A DNA stretch of 64,000 nt from the NCBI GenBank assembly GCA_021776735.1, contig JAJFFH010000052.1, positions 124,001 through 188,000 on the forward strand. Reading direction: 5' to 3'. The stretch comes from Planctomycetota bacterium. GTDB taxonomy: Bacteria; Planctomycetota; PLA2. Shown here piece after piece: positions 45,282 to 54,033 of the stretch. Both the position numbers and the translations under genes were made by a program. How positions within the stretch are numbered: the stretch's first letter is position 1; the number at the start of each line of letters is the position of its first letter. The notes below the pieces were generated by a model that ran no database searches, had not been told where the DNA came from, and saw only the letters and a list, made by a program, of their open reading frames with translations.

Positions 45282-48200
45282 TGCTTCGCCGTGGTTGGTG
45301 GGTTGGTGTTTTCCTGATGCGACGCCGCGCTTTGTATCCCGCCGTTTTGATCGTCCTGCTGTGTCGCGGGGCGTCGGCGGGACCGAAGAAAAACAAGGGC
45401 CGCGCCAACGTCGCGGAGCGCGCACGGATCGAGCGACTGCTCGGTCAGCACGCCGCTGTTCTCGGCCCGGCGATCGGCGTCAAGACGCTGCACGCGATCC
45501 TGGACAGCGACAACGGACGCGGGCGCGCGAAGGGCGTGAAGGCCTGGTGGGCGTGGCCCGGCCGGTGCGTGCGCGAGTTGCGGCGGGACGAGCGCGTCTT
45601 GTTTCGCGAGCACTTCGGTGCAGCGGGCGCCTTTGCGTTGTCGTCGGGCCGCATGGTGCGTCTTCGTGCCGGAGACCGGCGTACGCGCGGCAGCTACTAT
45701 CTCCAAAAGGCACTCGCGCAGCCGTTTCCGCTGCTGGCCGAGATCCAAAACCCGGCTGGCGCCGCCGCGGCGATGCGCCTGGGTTCCGCCAAGATCAAGG
45801 GGCGGAACTATCACGTCCTTGCCGGCCCGCCCGACCAACAAGGCGTGCGGCGTCTCGTGTTCGTCGATCCCGACTCGCACCGGGTCTATCTCGTGCGCTA
45901 CGAGATTGAGGAGAACCGCCCGTTCGCCGAGGTGATCTATCCTTCGTATTCGCGGGTGAAAGGCGTACTCCTGCCGAGCGAGCTGTACGCGACCGTCGTG
46001 CTGTTCACCGAGCAGGGCGGCACGTTTCGCCAAAACAAGCGTTCGATCCGTCAGCACGTTCAGCGCTACGAGATCAATCCCGACGTCGAGCATGCGCCGT
46101 TCGTGCCGAGTGGCGAGAGCCGGCGCAAGGTCGTCGGGTTCGAGCGGCAGGTCTTGCCCACCGGTCCGGCGCCGGTCGATGTGGCGGTGGGGGATCTCGA
46201 CGCGGACGGTCGTCCGGATGTCGCCGTGAGCTGCGCCGGAGGGATTGCGGTTCATTTCGGCGGCTCGCTCAAGCGCCACACGTTCGTGGAACTCGGGCTG
46301 GGCAGTCATCACGGCTGCGAGATCGACGACATGGATGGCGACGGGCGGCTCGAAGTCCTGACGACATCGTGGACGCGGCCGGCTCACGCGCTGTTTGTCG
46401 TGCGCTTCGACGGCGCGCGCAAGCCCGAGGTGCAAAGGTTGAGCGCCGTGCCCGACCGAACCTACCGGCTCCGCATCCACGACCTCGACCGCGACGGCAT
46501 CCCCGATATCGTGGCCACGGGCTTTGGTATGGGCAAGCCGCTCGTGATCCGGTTCGGCAACGGCGTGCGCGGCGTGCGGCTCACCGGGCAGGACTGGCCC
46601 CTCGATGCGGGCCGCAAGCACCGCTCGGGCTACGGCTTGACGATCGGTCGGATCGACCGCGACATCCTCGACGACATCGTGGTCGTCGACCATCAACGAC
46701 TGCTCGTGTTTCAGGGGCAGTCGAACGGCGCGTTCCTGCCGAAGGCTCCGCTCCCGCTCCCGCGCCCGGTGGACGTGATCGCGGTTGATCTCGACAACGA
46801 CGGGTTCGACGATCTGGCAACCATAAGCGCCCCGCCGCGCGGCGGACGCAGCCGCCTCGTGATCGTCAAAAACAACGGCAAGGGGACGCTGCGTGCGGGC
46901 AAGGGAGTCGATGCGGGCTCCGACGCGCGGTCCGTCGCGGCGGGTCACTTCAACGCCGACCGGTTTCCCGATCTCGTCGTGACGTCGTACCTCGACGGCG
47001 AGGTGCGGCTGTACCTGAACAATGGCAAAGGGGGTCTGGGGGCAGCGCAGCGCTTTGCGAGCGGCCGCGGTCCGACGCGGGTCAAGGTTGCGGACATGAA
47101 CCGCGACGGCAAGGACGACATCGTCGTCGTCAATCGCCTGGACGACGCGATCGCGGTTCACTTGAGCAAGCGCGCGACCGTCCGCCGCTCGTCCGGCAAG
47201 CCGCCCCGCGCGCGCTCCACCGGTCCGCCCGACCGGGCCGAGTTCGTGCTGAAGGGCCTGATCGACACCTACGACTTCGCCGGTTCGTTCAAGCTACCGC
47301 TTTCGATTCCCGATCCGTCGGGGATTGCGTTTTTGGGCGGCGACGACGTGTATTCGCAGCTTCTGGTGGTCTCCGACAAGAAAGCGGCGCTGTTTCGCGC
47401 GACGCTCGACCGTGGCGGCGGACGCCTTCTCGTGGGCCCGGCCATTCCGCTCGCGGGCCTCGTCGGCAAGACTCTCGATCTCGAGGGCGTCGCCTACGAC
47501 GTCGGTTACTCCGGCAACCTGTTCCTCGGCTGCGAAGCGGACAGCACGATCCTGCGGGCGACCGTCTTCGGACAGGTGTTTGGCCGCGCCAAGACGGGCA
47601 TCGACTCATCGGGGAACGACGGCATCGAGGGCGTCGCGCTCCGCCGCAAGAAAGACGGCACCCCGATTCTCTACGTGCTCAAGGAGCGTTGGGGCACAAC
47701 GCTCAAGCGGCCGTACGTGCGTGCCTTCGACATCGTCGAGGAACCGTTCACGCTGCGTTCGCGTGGGAAGGATTTCTTCTTGCCGGTTCTGACCCCGGAC
47801 CAGACGGGCGCAACGTTCTACGGCGAGTCCATGATTGCCACCGGACGTCTTCTGCGCCAGCTCATCGAGTTCGAGTTCGACGGCGACAAGCCGAAGAGCA
47901 GGGTGAGGACAGCCAGCTTCCGTAAGCTGACGGACGGCGATCTTTCGCTCACCAACAAGAACCCGCTCTTCGGTCTGATCGAGGGCGTGGCGGTCGATCC
48001 CGTGCGCGGCGACCTGTTCCTGGTCGCGGACAACAACGGCGCGGTCACCGGCCGTGGCGAGCACCGCGGGCGCGAAGGACGCGTCTTGTGGTTTCGGAGC
48101 CGGGCCAAGGGCAAGGCGCGCGTGCGTCCCGGTCGCGTGGCCGTGCGCCAGGTGTTTGTTCGGCAGCCCAAGGATCCCAAGGCGCGCGAGGTAGCCAGGG

Positions 48201-48475
48201 CGCTGGCGCAAGAGGTCCTCGCGCAGGTGCGCGCGGGCGAAGACTTCGCGGTCCTGATGCGTGCCCACCCCGAACTCGGCGGCAAGATTCCCGCGCATCT
48301 GGAGGTCGCGCGCGCAGGGTACAAACTGCGCCCGGGGGAGCTCTTGAGTACGCGGATCGACGAGATCGCGCTGGTTCGGCTGATGTTTCGCCTCAAGGTC
48401 GGCGAAACCGAACTCGTGGAGTGGGATCCCAAGGAATCCCCTCGCGGCTGGCGCATCGTCCAGCGCATCAAGTGA
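45281..48475 (+). CDS. Secreted FG-GAP propeller / SdiA-regulated-like / PpiC-like fusion
   Basis: About 1,064 residues. The signal peptide is inside MRRRALYPAVLIVLLCRGASA; starts at 45281 or 45317 are possible, and the first is coupled to the SDR stop. Residues ~290-630 are FG-GAP/VCBS repeats (VGDLDADGRPDVAV, HDLDRDGIPDIVATG, VADMNRDGKDDIVVV), a beta-propeller with Ca-loops. A second propeller-like region follows (GIEGVALRR, PLFGLIEGVAVDP; SdiA-regulated/phytase-like). The C-terminal ~120 residues (AVRQVFVRQPK, LAQEVLAQVRAGEDFAVLM) look like a parvulin-type peptidyl-prolyl isomerase. The next gene is a PpiC-like lipoprotein. Confidence 0.75.
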   Translation: MLRRGWWVGVFLMRRRALYPAVLIVLLCRGASAGPKKNKGRANVAERARIERLLGQHAAVLGPAIGVKTLHAILDSDNGRGRAKGVKAWWAWPGRCVRELRRDERVLFREHFGAAGAFALSSGRMVRLRAGDRRTRGSYYLQKALAQPFPLLAEIQNPAGAAAAMRLGSAKIKGRNYHVLAGPPDQQGVRRLVFVDPDSHRVYLVRYEIEENRPFAEVIYPSYSRVKGVLLPSELYATVVLFTEQGGTFRQNKRSIRQHVQRYEINPDVEHAPFVPSGESRRKVVGFERQVLPTGPAPVDVAVGDLDADGRPDVAVSCAGGIAVHFGGSLKRHTFVELGLGSHHGCEIDDMDGDGRLEVLTTSWTRPAHALFVVRFDGARKPEVQRLSAVPDRTYRLRIHDLDRDGIPDIVATGFGMGKPLVIRFGNGVRGVRLTGQDWPLDAGRKHRSGYGLTIGRIDRDILDDIVVVDHQRLLVFQGQSNGAFLPKAPLPLPRPVDVIAVDLDNDGFDDLATISAPPRGGRSRLVIVKNNGKGTLRAGKGVDAGSDARSVAAGHFNADRFPDLVVTSYLDGEVRLYLNNGKGGLGAAQRFASGRGPTRVKVADMNRDGKDDIVVVNRLDDAIAVHLSKRATVRRSSGKPPRARSTGPPDRAEFVLKGLIDTYDFAGSFKLPLSIPDPSGIAFLGGDDVYSQLLVVSDKKAALFRATLDRGGGRLLVGPAIPLAGLVGKTLDLEGVAYDVGYSGNLFLGCEADSTILRATVFGQVFGRAKTGIDSSGNDGIEGVALRRKKDGTPILYVLKERWGTTLKRPYVRAFDIVEEPFTLRSRGKDFFLPVLTPDQTGATFYGESMIATGRLLRQLIEFEFDGDKPKSRVRTASFRKLTDGDLSLTNKNPLFGLIEGVAVDPVRGDLFLVADNNGAVTGRGEHRGREGRVLWFRSRAKGKARVRPGRVAVRQVFVRQPKDPKAREVARALAQEVLAQVRAGEDFAVLMRAHPELGGKIPAHLEVARAGYKLRPGELLSTRIDEIALVRLMFRLKVGETELVEWDPKESPRGWRIVQRIK
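47930..47941 (+). repeat. Dispersed motif, 12 of 13 bases
   Basis: ACGGACGGCGAT followed by C, in the propeller fusion gene; read as TDGD. Confidence 0.7.
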
Positions 48476-48483
48476 CTTTCGGC

Positions 48484-48963
48484 ATGAGCTTCGGCATGCG
48501 ACGCGTTCTCTTCCCTGCCCTGCTGGCCATCCCGATCCTGTTCGCGCTCGCCGGCTGCGGCGAAGAGGAGCCCGAAATAGAGGAGCCGCGCTTTGTGGTT
48601 TACGACCACATCGCGTTTTCGTTTCGGGGCGCGCGGCACGACGTGAAGTCGGCCCGCTCGCGCGACGATGCCGGACGCATGGCGCGCAACGTCTACCAAC
48701 GGATCCAAAGAGGCGAGGGCTGGGAAGCGCTCAAGAAAAAGTACAGCAACGACCGCTCGCGCGACGACAATCCGCTCGGCCCGTACGGCCTGCTGAACTT
48801 CGACGAGGTCTCGATCTACCCCAACATGTATCCGCGCGACAAGTGGTCCCCGACCATCGCCGGCGCGGTCTTTAGAATGGAAATCGGCGAGGCGCGCCTC
48901 GTGCTGTATGTAGACGGCGACAAGGGCATGTACGGCCACCACATCCTGAAGCGACTGCGGTAG
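48484..48963 (+). CDS. PpiC/parvulin-like lipoprotein
   Basis: 159 residues with signal MRRVLFPALLAIPILFALAGC (lipobox Cys). The mature protein (YDHIAFSFRGARHDVKSARS, ARNVYQRIQRGEGWEALKKKYS) resembles a single parvulin domain. It follows the PpiC-like fusion by 8 bp and may be its paralogue or partner in periplasmic folding. ATGs at 48484 and 48496 are both possible. Confidence 0.72.
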   Translation: MSFGMRRVLFPALLAIPILFALAGCGEEEPEIEEPRFVVYDHIAFSFRGARHDVKSARSRDDAGRMARNVYQRIQRGEGWEALKKKYSNDRSRDDNPLGPYGLLNFDEVSIYPNMYPRDKWSPTIAGAVFRMEIGEARLVLYVDGDKGMYGHHILKRLR

Positions 48964-48971
48964 CTCCCTAC

Positions 48972-50084
48972 CTAGCGCAGCCGCTTGCGGTGGCGGTCCA
49001 GGGTGCGCAACACCGCGGCGGCGCGGGGGTCGGCGGGGTCGGCGCCGACCAGGCCGTGGATGAGGCGTTCGACGGCGATCAGGCGTTCTTCGAAGCGCTT
49101 GCGGATGGCGGTGGTGGCGGGGCCGTCGTGGCGGGCCTTCGCGCGCAGGAACTCGTTTTCGTCCAGCAGGAATGACTGCGCGTTGGCGGCGGCGTTCGCG
49201 GTGTCGACGCGGAGCGTCGCGGGCCAGTCTGCGGAGGCGGCGATGTCGTGGAGCTGGCGGAATACCTCCGGCACGGCCTGGGTGCGTTCGCACAGCGCGC
49301 GCGCGAAGCGGGCCTTGGCGCGCGTGGTCACCTCGCGGTCGCCGAGCAGTTGCCAGGCCGCGCGCGTCGCGGCGGCGGCGGGCAGGTGGGCGAACGCGCT
49401 CGCGAGCACCTTCGGATCGGCGCCGTCCTCTCCGCGCGGTGCGTGCGCGACGACCTGCGATGCAGTGGCTCCGGGGTCCGCCTGGGCGGCGAGTTCGACG
49501 AGCCGGAATTGAAACGGCAACCGAACCGCGCTGGTCTTGCCGCCGGCCTGTTCGAGTGCCGCGGGCACCCAGCCGCCGGTGTCGCGCGCATAGAGCGCGT
49601 GCGCAGCCAGGCATGCCTCCTGGATCACGGCGGGCTCGGCCACGATGCCGCGCAGGATCGCCGCCGACTGGGGCCCCGGAATCTGCCCGAGCGCATCCAG
49701 AATGGCCGCGCGCAGGGTCGGATAGCCCTTGAGGCGACCGTTTTCCGTAAACTCCCAGCGCAGCCTGAGCGTGTGATTGGTGCCGCCCTCGAGCAGCGCG
49801 CGCAACTCGGGAACCGCTTCTTCGCCCCGGCGTGCGCATAGGGCGACGAAGCCGGCGAGTTCTTCCTGGGTTTTGGGGGCGCGGGGGGCTGCGGCCACGA
49901 TCCGCGCGATGTCGGGCAGCGGCGTCGGTGTGGGGCCGGGGCGCGCGTCCGGGCGCCGGTCCGACTCCGTGAGCGGAGCGCGGATTTGGAGCATATGCCC
50001 CTTGCCGGCGTCGTCGGACCGCGCGAGAAGAAGCCCGGCCACGCCCGCGAGCGAGGTGGCCGCGAGGATAATCAGGATCCTCAC
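48972..50084 (-). CDS. Membrane-anchored HEAT-like repeat protein, unknown
   Basis: 370 residues. An N-terminal hydrophobic anchor (LIILAATSLAGVAGLLLA) is followed by a Pro/Arg-rich linker and helical repeats (TLRAAILDALGQIPG, AAWQLLGDREVTTRAK). No catalytic motif is seen. It is convergent with the PpiC-like lipoprotein (8-bp gap). Domain-level resemblance to the C-terminal extension of the ECF factor at 54,034 is only general. Confidence 0.65.
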   Translation of the reverse strand: MRILIILAATSLAGVAGLLLARSDDAGKGHMLQIRAPLTESDRRPDARPGPTPTPLPDIARIVAAAPRAPKTQEELAGFVALCARRGEEAVPELRALLEGGTNHTLRLRWEFTENGRLKGYPTLRAAILDALGQIPGPQSAAILRGIVAEPAVIQEACLAAHALYARDTGGWVPAALEQAGGKTSAVRLPFQFRLVELAAQADPGATASQVVAHAPRGEDGADPKVLASAFAHLPAAAATRAAWQLLGDREVTTRAKARFARALCERTQAVPEVFRQLHDIAASADWPATLRVDTANAAANAQSFLLDENEFLRAKARHDGPATTAIRKRFEERLIAVERLIHGLVGADPADPRAAAVLRTLDRHRKRLR

Positions 50085-50126
50085 GGTCTTAATTTAACCA
50101 AAAGCCCGCGCGCGGGTGCCCAGAGA

Positions 50127-50139
50127 CATCGCCGTCCGT
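50127..50139 (-). repeat. Dispersed 13-mer, intergenic
   Basis: Exact copy between the HEAT-like and leucine dehydrogenase genes. Confidence 0.85.
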
Positions 50140-50162
50140 ACGCTGTCTCCGGATTTCTGGCT

Positions 50163-51221
50163 CTACGAGAGCCTTTTGCGGCCTTCTTCCAGCTTTCGGT
50201 CGGCGACGAGGATCGCGGCGCGGTTGGTGGCGATGCTTTCTTCGTCGGCGGTTTCGACAATCTGCCGGACAGCGTTGTAGATGTTGTTGACCTTTTGGAG
50301 CGCTCGCTCTTCGTTGTAGCCCTTTTCCTCAAGCTCGACTGAGACGTTGATGATCCCGCCCGCGTTGATCACGAAATCGGGGGCGTAGAGGATGCCGTCT
50401 CCGCGGAGACGGTCGCCGTGGGCCACCGTGAGGAGCTGGTTGTTCGCCCCGCCCGCCACGACCTTGCACTTCAGGCGCGGGATCGTGTCGTCGTTGATGA
50501 TGGCGCCCAGGGCGCAGGGGCAAAAGACCTCGCAGTCCTGGTCGTAGATTTCCTCGGGGGCGACGACCGTTCCGCCGAACTGATCGACCACCATCTTGGC
50601 CTTTTCCGAGACGATGTCGGTCACGATCAGGGTTGCGCCCGCTTCGGCGAGGTGTCTGGCGAGGTATCGGGCTACGTTGCCGCAGCCCTGCATGGCGACC
50701 CGGACACCCTTGAAATCCGAGGTTCCAAGGGCCTTTTCGATGCAGGCCTTCATGCCGAGGAAGACCCCGAGGGACGTGAAGGGCGAGGGGTCGCCCGACG
50801 AGCCCATCTTGCGCGGCAGGCCGGTCACGTGCTTGGTCTCTTCGCGCACGATGACCATGTCCTCGACCGTGGTGCCGACATCCTCGGCGGTCGTGTACTT
50901 GCCCTTCAGGGTGTCCACGAACCGGCCCATCGCCCTGAAGAGCGCGGGCGACTTGTCGGTCTTGGGGTTACCGATGATGACTGATTTTCCGCCACCCAGA
51001 CCGGTTTCCGCGACCGCCGACTTGTACGTCATGCCCTGCGACAGCCGGTTCACGTCCGTGATGGCCTCCTGGTCGGACAGATACGGCCACATCCGCAGGC
51101 CGCCCAGCGCCGGGCCGAGGGTGGTGTCATGGACGGAAATGAGGGCCCGCAGGCCGCTCTCCGAGTCCTCGCACTGGAGCACAACCTCGTATCCATCGGC
51201 CGGCATTTCGGTGATCTTCAT
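50163..51221 (-). CDS. Leucine (Glu/Leu/Phe/Val) dehydrogenase
   Basis: 352 residues. GPALGGLRMWPYLSDQEAI, the catalytic-lysine region MTYKSAVAETGLGGGKSVI, VAMQGCGNVARYLA (NAD fold) and INAGGIINVSVELEEKGY are typical of leucine dehydrogenases. It reversibly deaminates branched-chain amino acids with NAD. AGGAG lies upstream of the ATG. Leucine is the likely substrate, but phenylalanine or valine cannot be excluded. Confidence 0.93.
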   Translation of the reverse strand: MKITEMPADGYEVVLQCEDSESGLRALISVHDTTLGPALGGLRMWPYLSDQEAITDVNRLSQGMTYKSAVAETGLGGGKSVIIGNPKTDKSPALFRAMGRFVDTLKGKYTTAEDVGTTVEDMVIVREETKHVTGLPRKMGSSGDPSPFTSLGVFLGMKACIEKALGTSDFKGVRVAMQGCGNVARYLARHLAEAGATLIVTDIVSEKAKMVVDQFGGTVVAPEEIYDQDCEVFCPCALGAIINDDTIPRLKCKVVAGGANNQLLTVAHGDRLRGDGILYAPDFVINAGGIINVSVELEEKGYNEERALQKVNNIYNAVRQIVETADEESIATNRAAILVADRKLEEGRKRLS

Positions 51222-51288
51222 TCGCTCTCCTAGACGCGGTGCCCCACGCCGACAATGTTCGAAAGTCTAGGTGGTCAAAGGGGTTGGG

Positions 51289-52593
51289 TCAATTCCGCAC
51301 TTTCGGTCGATTGTCTGATCGTGGGCCGGTTTGCAGGGCCAGTTGGACGAGTGGGTCGGAGAATGGCTCGCCGTATCCGCTGCGCGCGAGCTCCGTCCGG
51401 GTCGGTCGGAAGGTGACGTCGGGGATCACGCCGACCGCCTCGACGCGCCGACCGTCCAGCCGCCGGAACTCGGCCGCGCCCGCGTAGTGAAAGACCACGG
51501 CGCCGGGGAGCACGGCACTCAGTCGGGCCCGCGCCGAGCCCGCCGTCGGGCGCCCCAGGATCGTGGCGCGTCGGCGGTCGTGAAGTGCCGCGGCGAGGAG
51601 CTCGGCGGCGCTGCCCGTCCGCTCATCGACGAGGACGAAGACGTTGCCGTAGTACACCGTCTGTCCCTGAACCGACGACACCGTTTCGGTCTCGCCGTCG
51701 TTTTCGAGCCGGAGCAGCGGCATCGATTCGTTGAAGAACAGCCCCGCGATGCGCTGGAGCGTGCGGATCCGGCCGCCCGGGTTTCCGCGGAGGTCGAGCA
51801 CCAGGCGCGGCATGGGGCGCAGCGCCTTGAGGGCCCGCTCGAGCTGCCGGCCGCGCGTTGGGTGAAAGTCGGGCAGCGCGATGTACGCCGTGGCCAAATC
51901 GAGCCGCGCGGCGACGACGTCGGTGGGCAAAAAGCCGAAACGGGAACGGCTCACACCCTCGTCGTCGAGCAGAAACCGCAGCGGAAAGCAGTTCCGCTCC
52001 AGGCCATCGACGCCGCGGACCCGGACATGGGCGGGCCGGTCGGTCGGTCCGATCATCAGGTTGGCAAACGCCCGCGCGCGGCGCGCATGGGCCGTGGACG
52101 CCGGGGTGACCCGCTCGCGCTCCTCAAGGGACCGGGCGGCCGGCTTCCCGTCGATTTCGAGGAGTACGTCGCCCGCTCGCAGACCGCCGCCCTCGATCCC
52201 GGGCGCGACGCCGGCGATGACCGGCAGCCCCTCGGCGGATTCCAGCACTGCCGCGGGCGGAATCGTGCGGGCGAAGGGGACCTCGGCGGAGCCGACCAGG
52301 CCGGTATGGCCCTCGTCCAGGCCCGCGAGCAGGTCGGCGGCGGCGAGGTAGTAGCTCGGGGCGTCATGCACCCGGCGGGCAACGGCCAGGAGCCGCTCCA
52401 AAAAGACGTCGTGCTCCTCGGCCGTGGTGAAGTAGTGACGCTGCTTGGCCAAGGTACCGGCGAGCTGCGCGGACAGGGTCAACCGGACCTCGGTATCGCG
52501 CAACGCGCCCGCACCCGGCGCCTGGCAGCCGGCCAAAAGGAACGTAAGCAGCACGACGGTCGTCGCGCCAAACCTGTGCGGCGAGAACTCCAC
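51289..52593 (-). CDS. S41-like C-terminal processing peptidase lipoprotein
   Basis: 434 residues from GTG 52593 (MEFSPHRF..., lipobox LLAGC). A PDZ-like segment (GGGLRAGDVLLEIDGKPAA) precedes the tail-specific protease core: PRLVLDLRGNPGGRIRTLQR and the catalytic-Ser context VDERTGSAAELLAAAL. The expected Lys in the later T-x-G-K motif is not visible (GRPTAGSARA), so the catalytic dyad is uncertain. It is divergent from the desaturase gene with only 39 bp between them. Confidence 0.75.
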   Translation of the reverse strand: MEFSPHRFGATTVVLLTFLLAGCQAPGAGALRDTEVRLTLSAQLAGTLAKQRHYFTTAEEHDVFLERLLAVARRVHDAPSYYLAAADLLAGLDEGHTGLVGSAEVPFARTIPPAAVLESAEGLPVIAGVAPGIEGGGLRAGDVLLEIDGKPAARSLEERERVTPASTAHARRARAFANLMIGPTDRPAHVRVRGVDGLERNCFPLRFLLDDEGVSRSRFGFLPTDVVAARLDLATAYIALPDFHPTRGRQLERALKALRPMPRLVLDLRGNPGGRIRTLQRIAGLFFNESMPLLRLENDGETETVSSVQGQTVYYGNVFVLVDERTGSAAELLAAALHDRRRATILGRPTAGSARARLSAVLPGAVVFHYAGAAEFRRLDGRRVEAVGVIPDVTFRPTRTELARSGYGEPFSDPLVQLALQTGPRSDNRPKVRN

Positions 52594-52632
52594 GAGACAC
52601 ACTTTACCCGGACCACACTCGACGTTGGCCCC

Positions 52633-53583
52633 ATGAGCCACTGGCACGACTCCACCGCGGAGCTGCGCGCGGAACTCCGCGACCTGCTCGATACCGGCCG
52701 TGTGCGCGAACTGCACCGCACGTCCGGGCTGCGCCATGCCCTCATCGCTGCTCGCCAGTTCGCGCTGCTCGCCCTGTGCGGCGCCGCCATCGTCAATTTC
52801 ACGGCGCCCTGGATCTGGATTCCCGCCGCGATCGTCCTGGGCTTCGTCGTGTTTTCCTTTTCGGTGCTGCTCCATGAGGTCGTGCACCGCGCGGTCTTTG
52901 AAAACCGCGACCGCAAGGTCGGCAACCGGGTGCTCGCCTGGCTCTACGCCGTGCCGTCGGGCCTCGCCCCGTCGCAGTTCACGCGCTGGCACCTCGATCA
53001 CCACGCCGAACTAGGCACGGACGACAAGGATCCGAAGCGCCACCACCTGACGCCCAAGATCATCCGCCGCTGGTTCAAACTCCTGTATCTCACCCCGGCG
53101 CTGTTCCCGATTTACTTCCGCGCCGCCGCCCGCGAAGCCGCCGGCTACGAACCGGAGTTCCGCGCGCGCCTGCGCCGCGAAAGAATCGCCGTCCTTGGCT
53201 TTCACGCCGCGGTCATGGCCGCGATCTGGTTCACCTGGGGCAGTCCGATGCTGCTCCGGCTCTACGTCGTGCCGCTGTTTTTCGTATTCCCGATCGCGTT
53301 CACGGTCAACCGCCTGGGCCAGCACTACGACATCGAACCCGACGACCCCGCCGCCTGGGGCACGATCATCAAGACGAACCCCATCTGGAACTTCCTGTAC
53401 CTGTGGTCGAACTACCACATGGAGCACCACTATTTCCCGGGGGTCCCGTTCTACAACCTCGCCGCGCTCCACAAGGAGCTGAAACCGGTCCTCGACCGCC
53501 ACCCGATGCGCGTGCGCACCTACGGCGGCCTGCTTTGGGACTGGTTCGTGCGCAACAAGGCCCCGCACGTCAACTGGCACTAG
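52633..53583 (+). CDS. Membrane fatty-acid desaturase
   Basis: 316 residues. Three His boxes are visible: HEVVH, HLDHH and HMEHH. They bind a di-iron centre that introduces double bonds into acyl chains. There are several hydrophobic helices. Substrate and regiospecificity are unknown; carotene-type desaturases or hydroxylases share this layout. Confidence 0.85.
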   Translation: MSHWHDSTAELRAELRDLLDTGRVRELHRTSGLRHALIAARQFALLALCGAAIVNFTAPWIWIPAAIVLGFVVFSFSVLLHEVVHRAVFENRDRKVGNRVLAWLYAVPSGLAPSQFTRWHLDHHAELGTDDKDPKRHHLTPKIIRRWFKLLYLTPALFPIYFRAAAREAAGYEPEFRARLRRERIAVLGFHAAVMAAIWFTWGSPMLLRLYVVPLFFVFPIAFTVNRLGQHYDIEPDDPAAWGTIIKTNPIWNFLYLWSNYHMEHHYFPGVPFYNLAALHKELKPVLDRHPMRVRTYGGLLWDWFVRNKAPHVNWH

Positions 53584-54033
53584 GCGGCGGATTCCTCGAG
53601 CGGTTCGATCAGGTCCGCATCCTTCGTGTTGACCCCGCGCTAGGGGAAACTCGTCGAGTTCAACGCTGCGGTCGGATTGGTGCCGCACGCAGTCTCCGAG
53701 CCAATCGATTGCTGGGTCGGTTCCGACCGCAACCATGGCGAGGCGGGAGCCTATTCCGGGCCGGAGAATCGATCGCAGCGCGTTCCATTCACGGACGAGA
53801 CGATCAGACGTGAACCGCTTGACGGCCAGCAGGAGACAGGCTCGCCGAACTCCGGGTCGCGTGGCGACGTGGCTCGCGAGTTGGACCAGTGCCGCCCGTA
53901 GATTCCGGGCCGAGCCCGCTGGTCGCGCGGAAAACGCAAGCGCCGGCGCCAAGATAGCCCGCCGGCGCAAGCGCAAGCGCAAGGCTCAAAGGCGTAGTCG
54001 CCAGCGCAACCGTCGAGCTGCGCATCGAGTTCG
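53584..54033. other. 450-bp gap without a convincing gene; possible remnant on minus strand
   Basis: On the minus strand about 53,620-53,930 the frame gives protein-like text (RPGVRRACLLLAVKRF, VREWNALRSILRPGIG, RLAMVAVGTDPAIDWLGD), but it has no good start and runs into the antisense of the desaturase. It may be a decayed DNA-binding or regulator gene. A CGCAAG microrepeat lies near 53,964-53,988. Nothing else was seen. Confidence 0.3.

Noticed and set aside
53011-53982. 323-residue minus-strand ORF across the desaturase 3' half
   Set aside because: Its C-terminal half is antisense to the desaturase; only the part in the gap might be a remnant.
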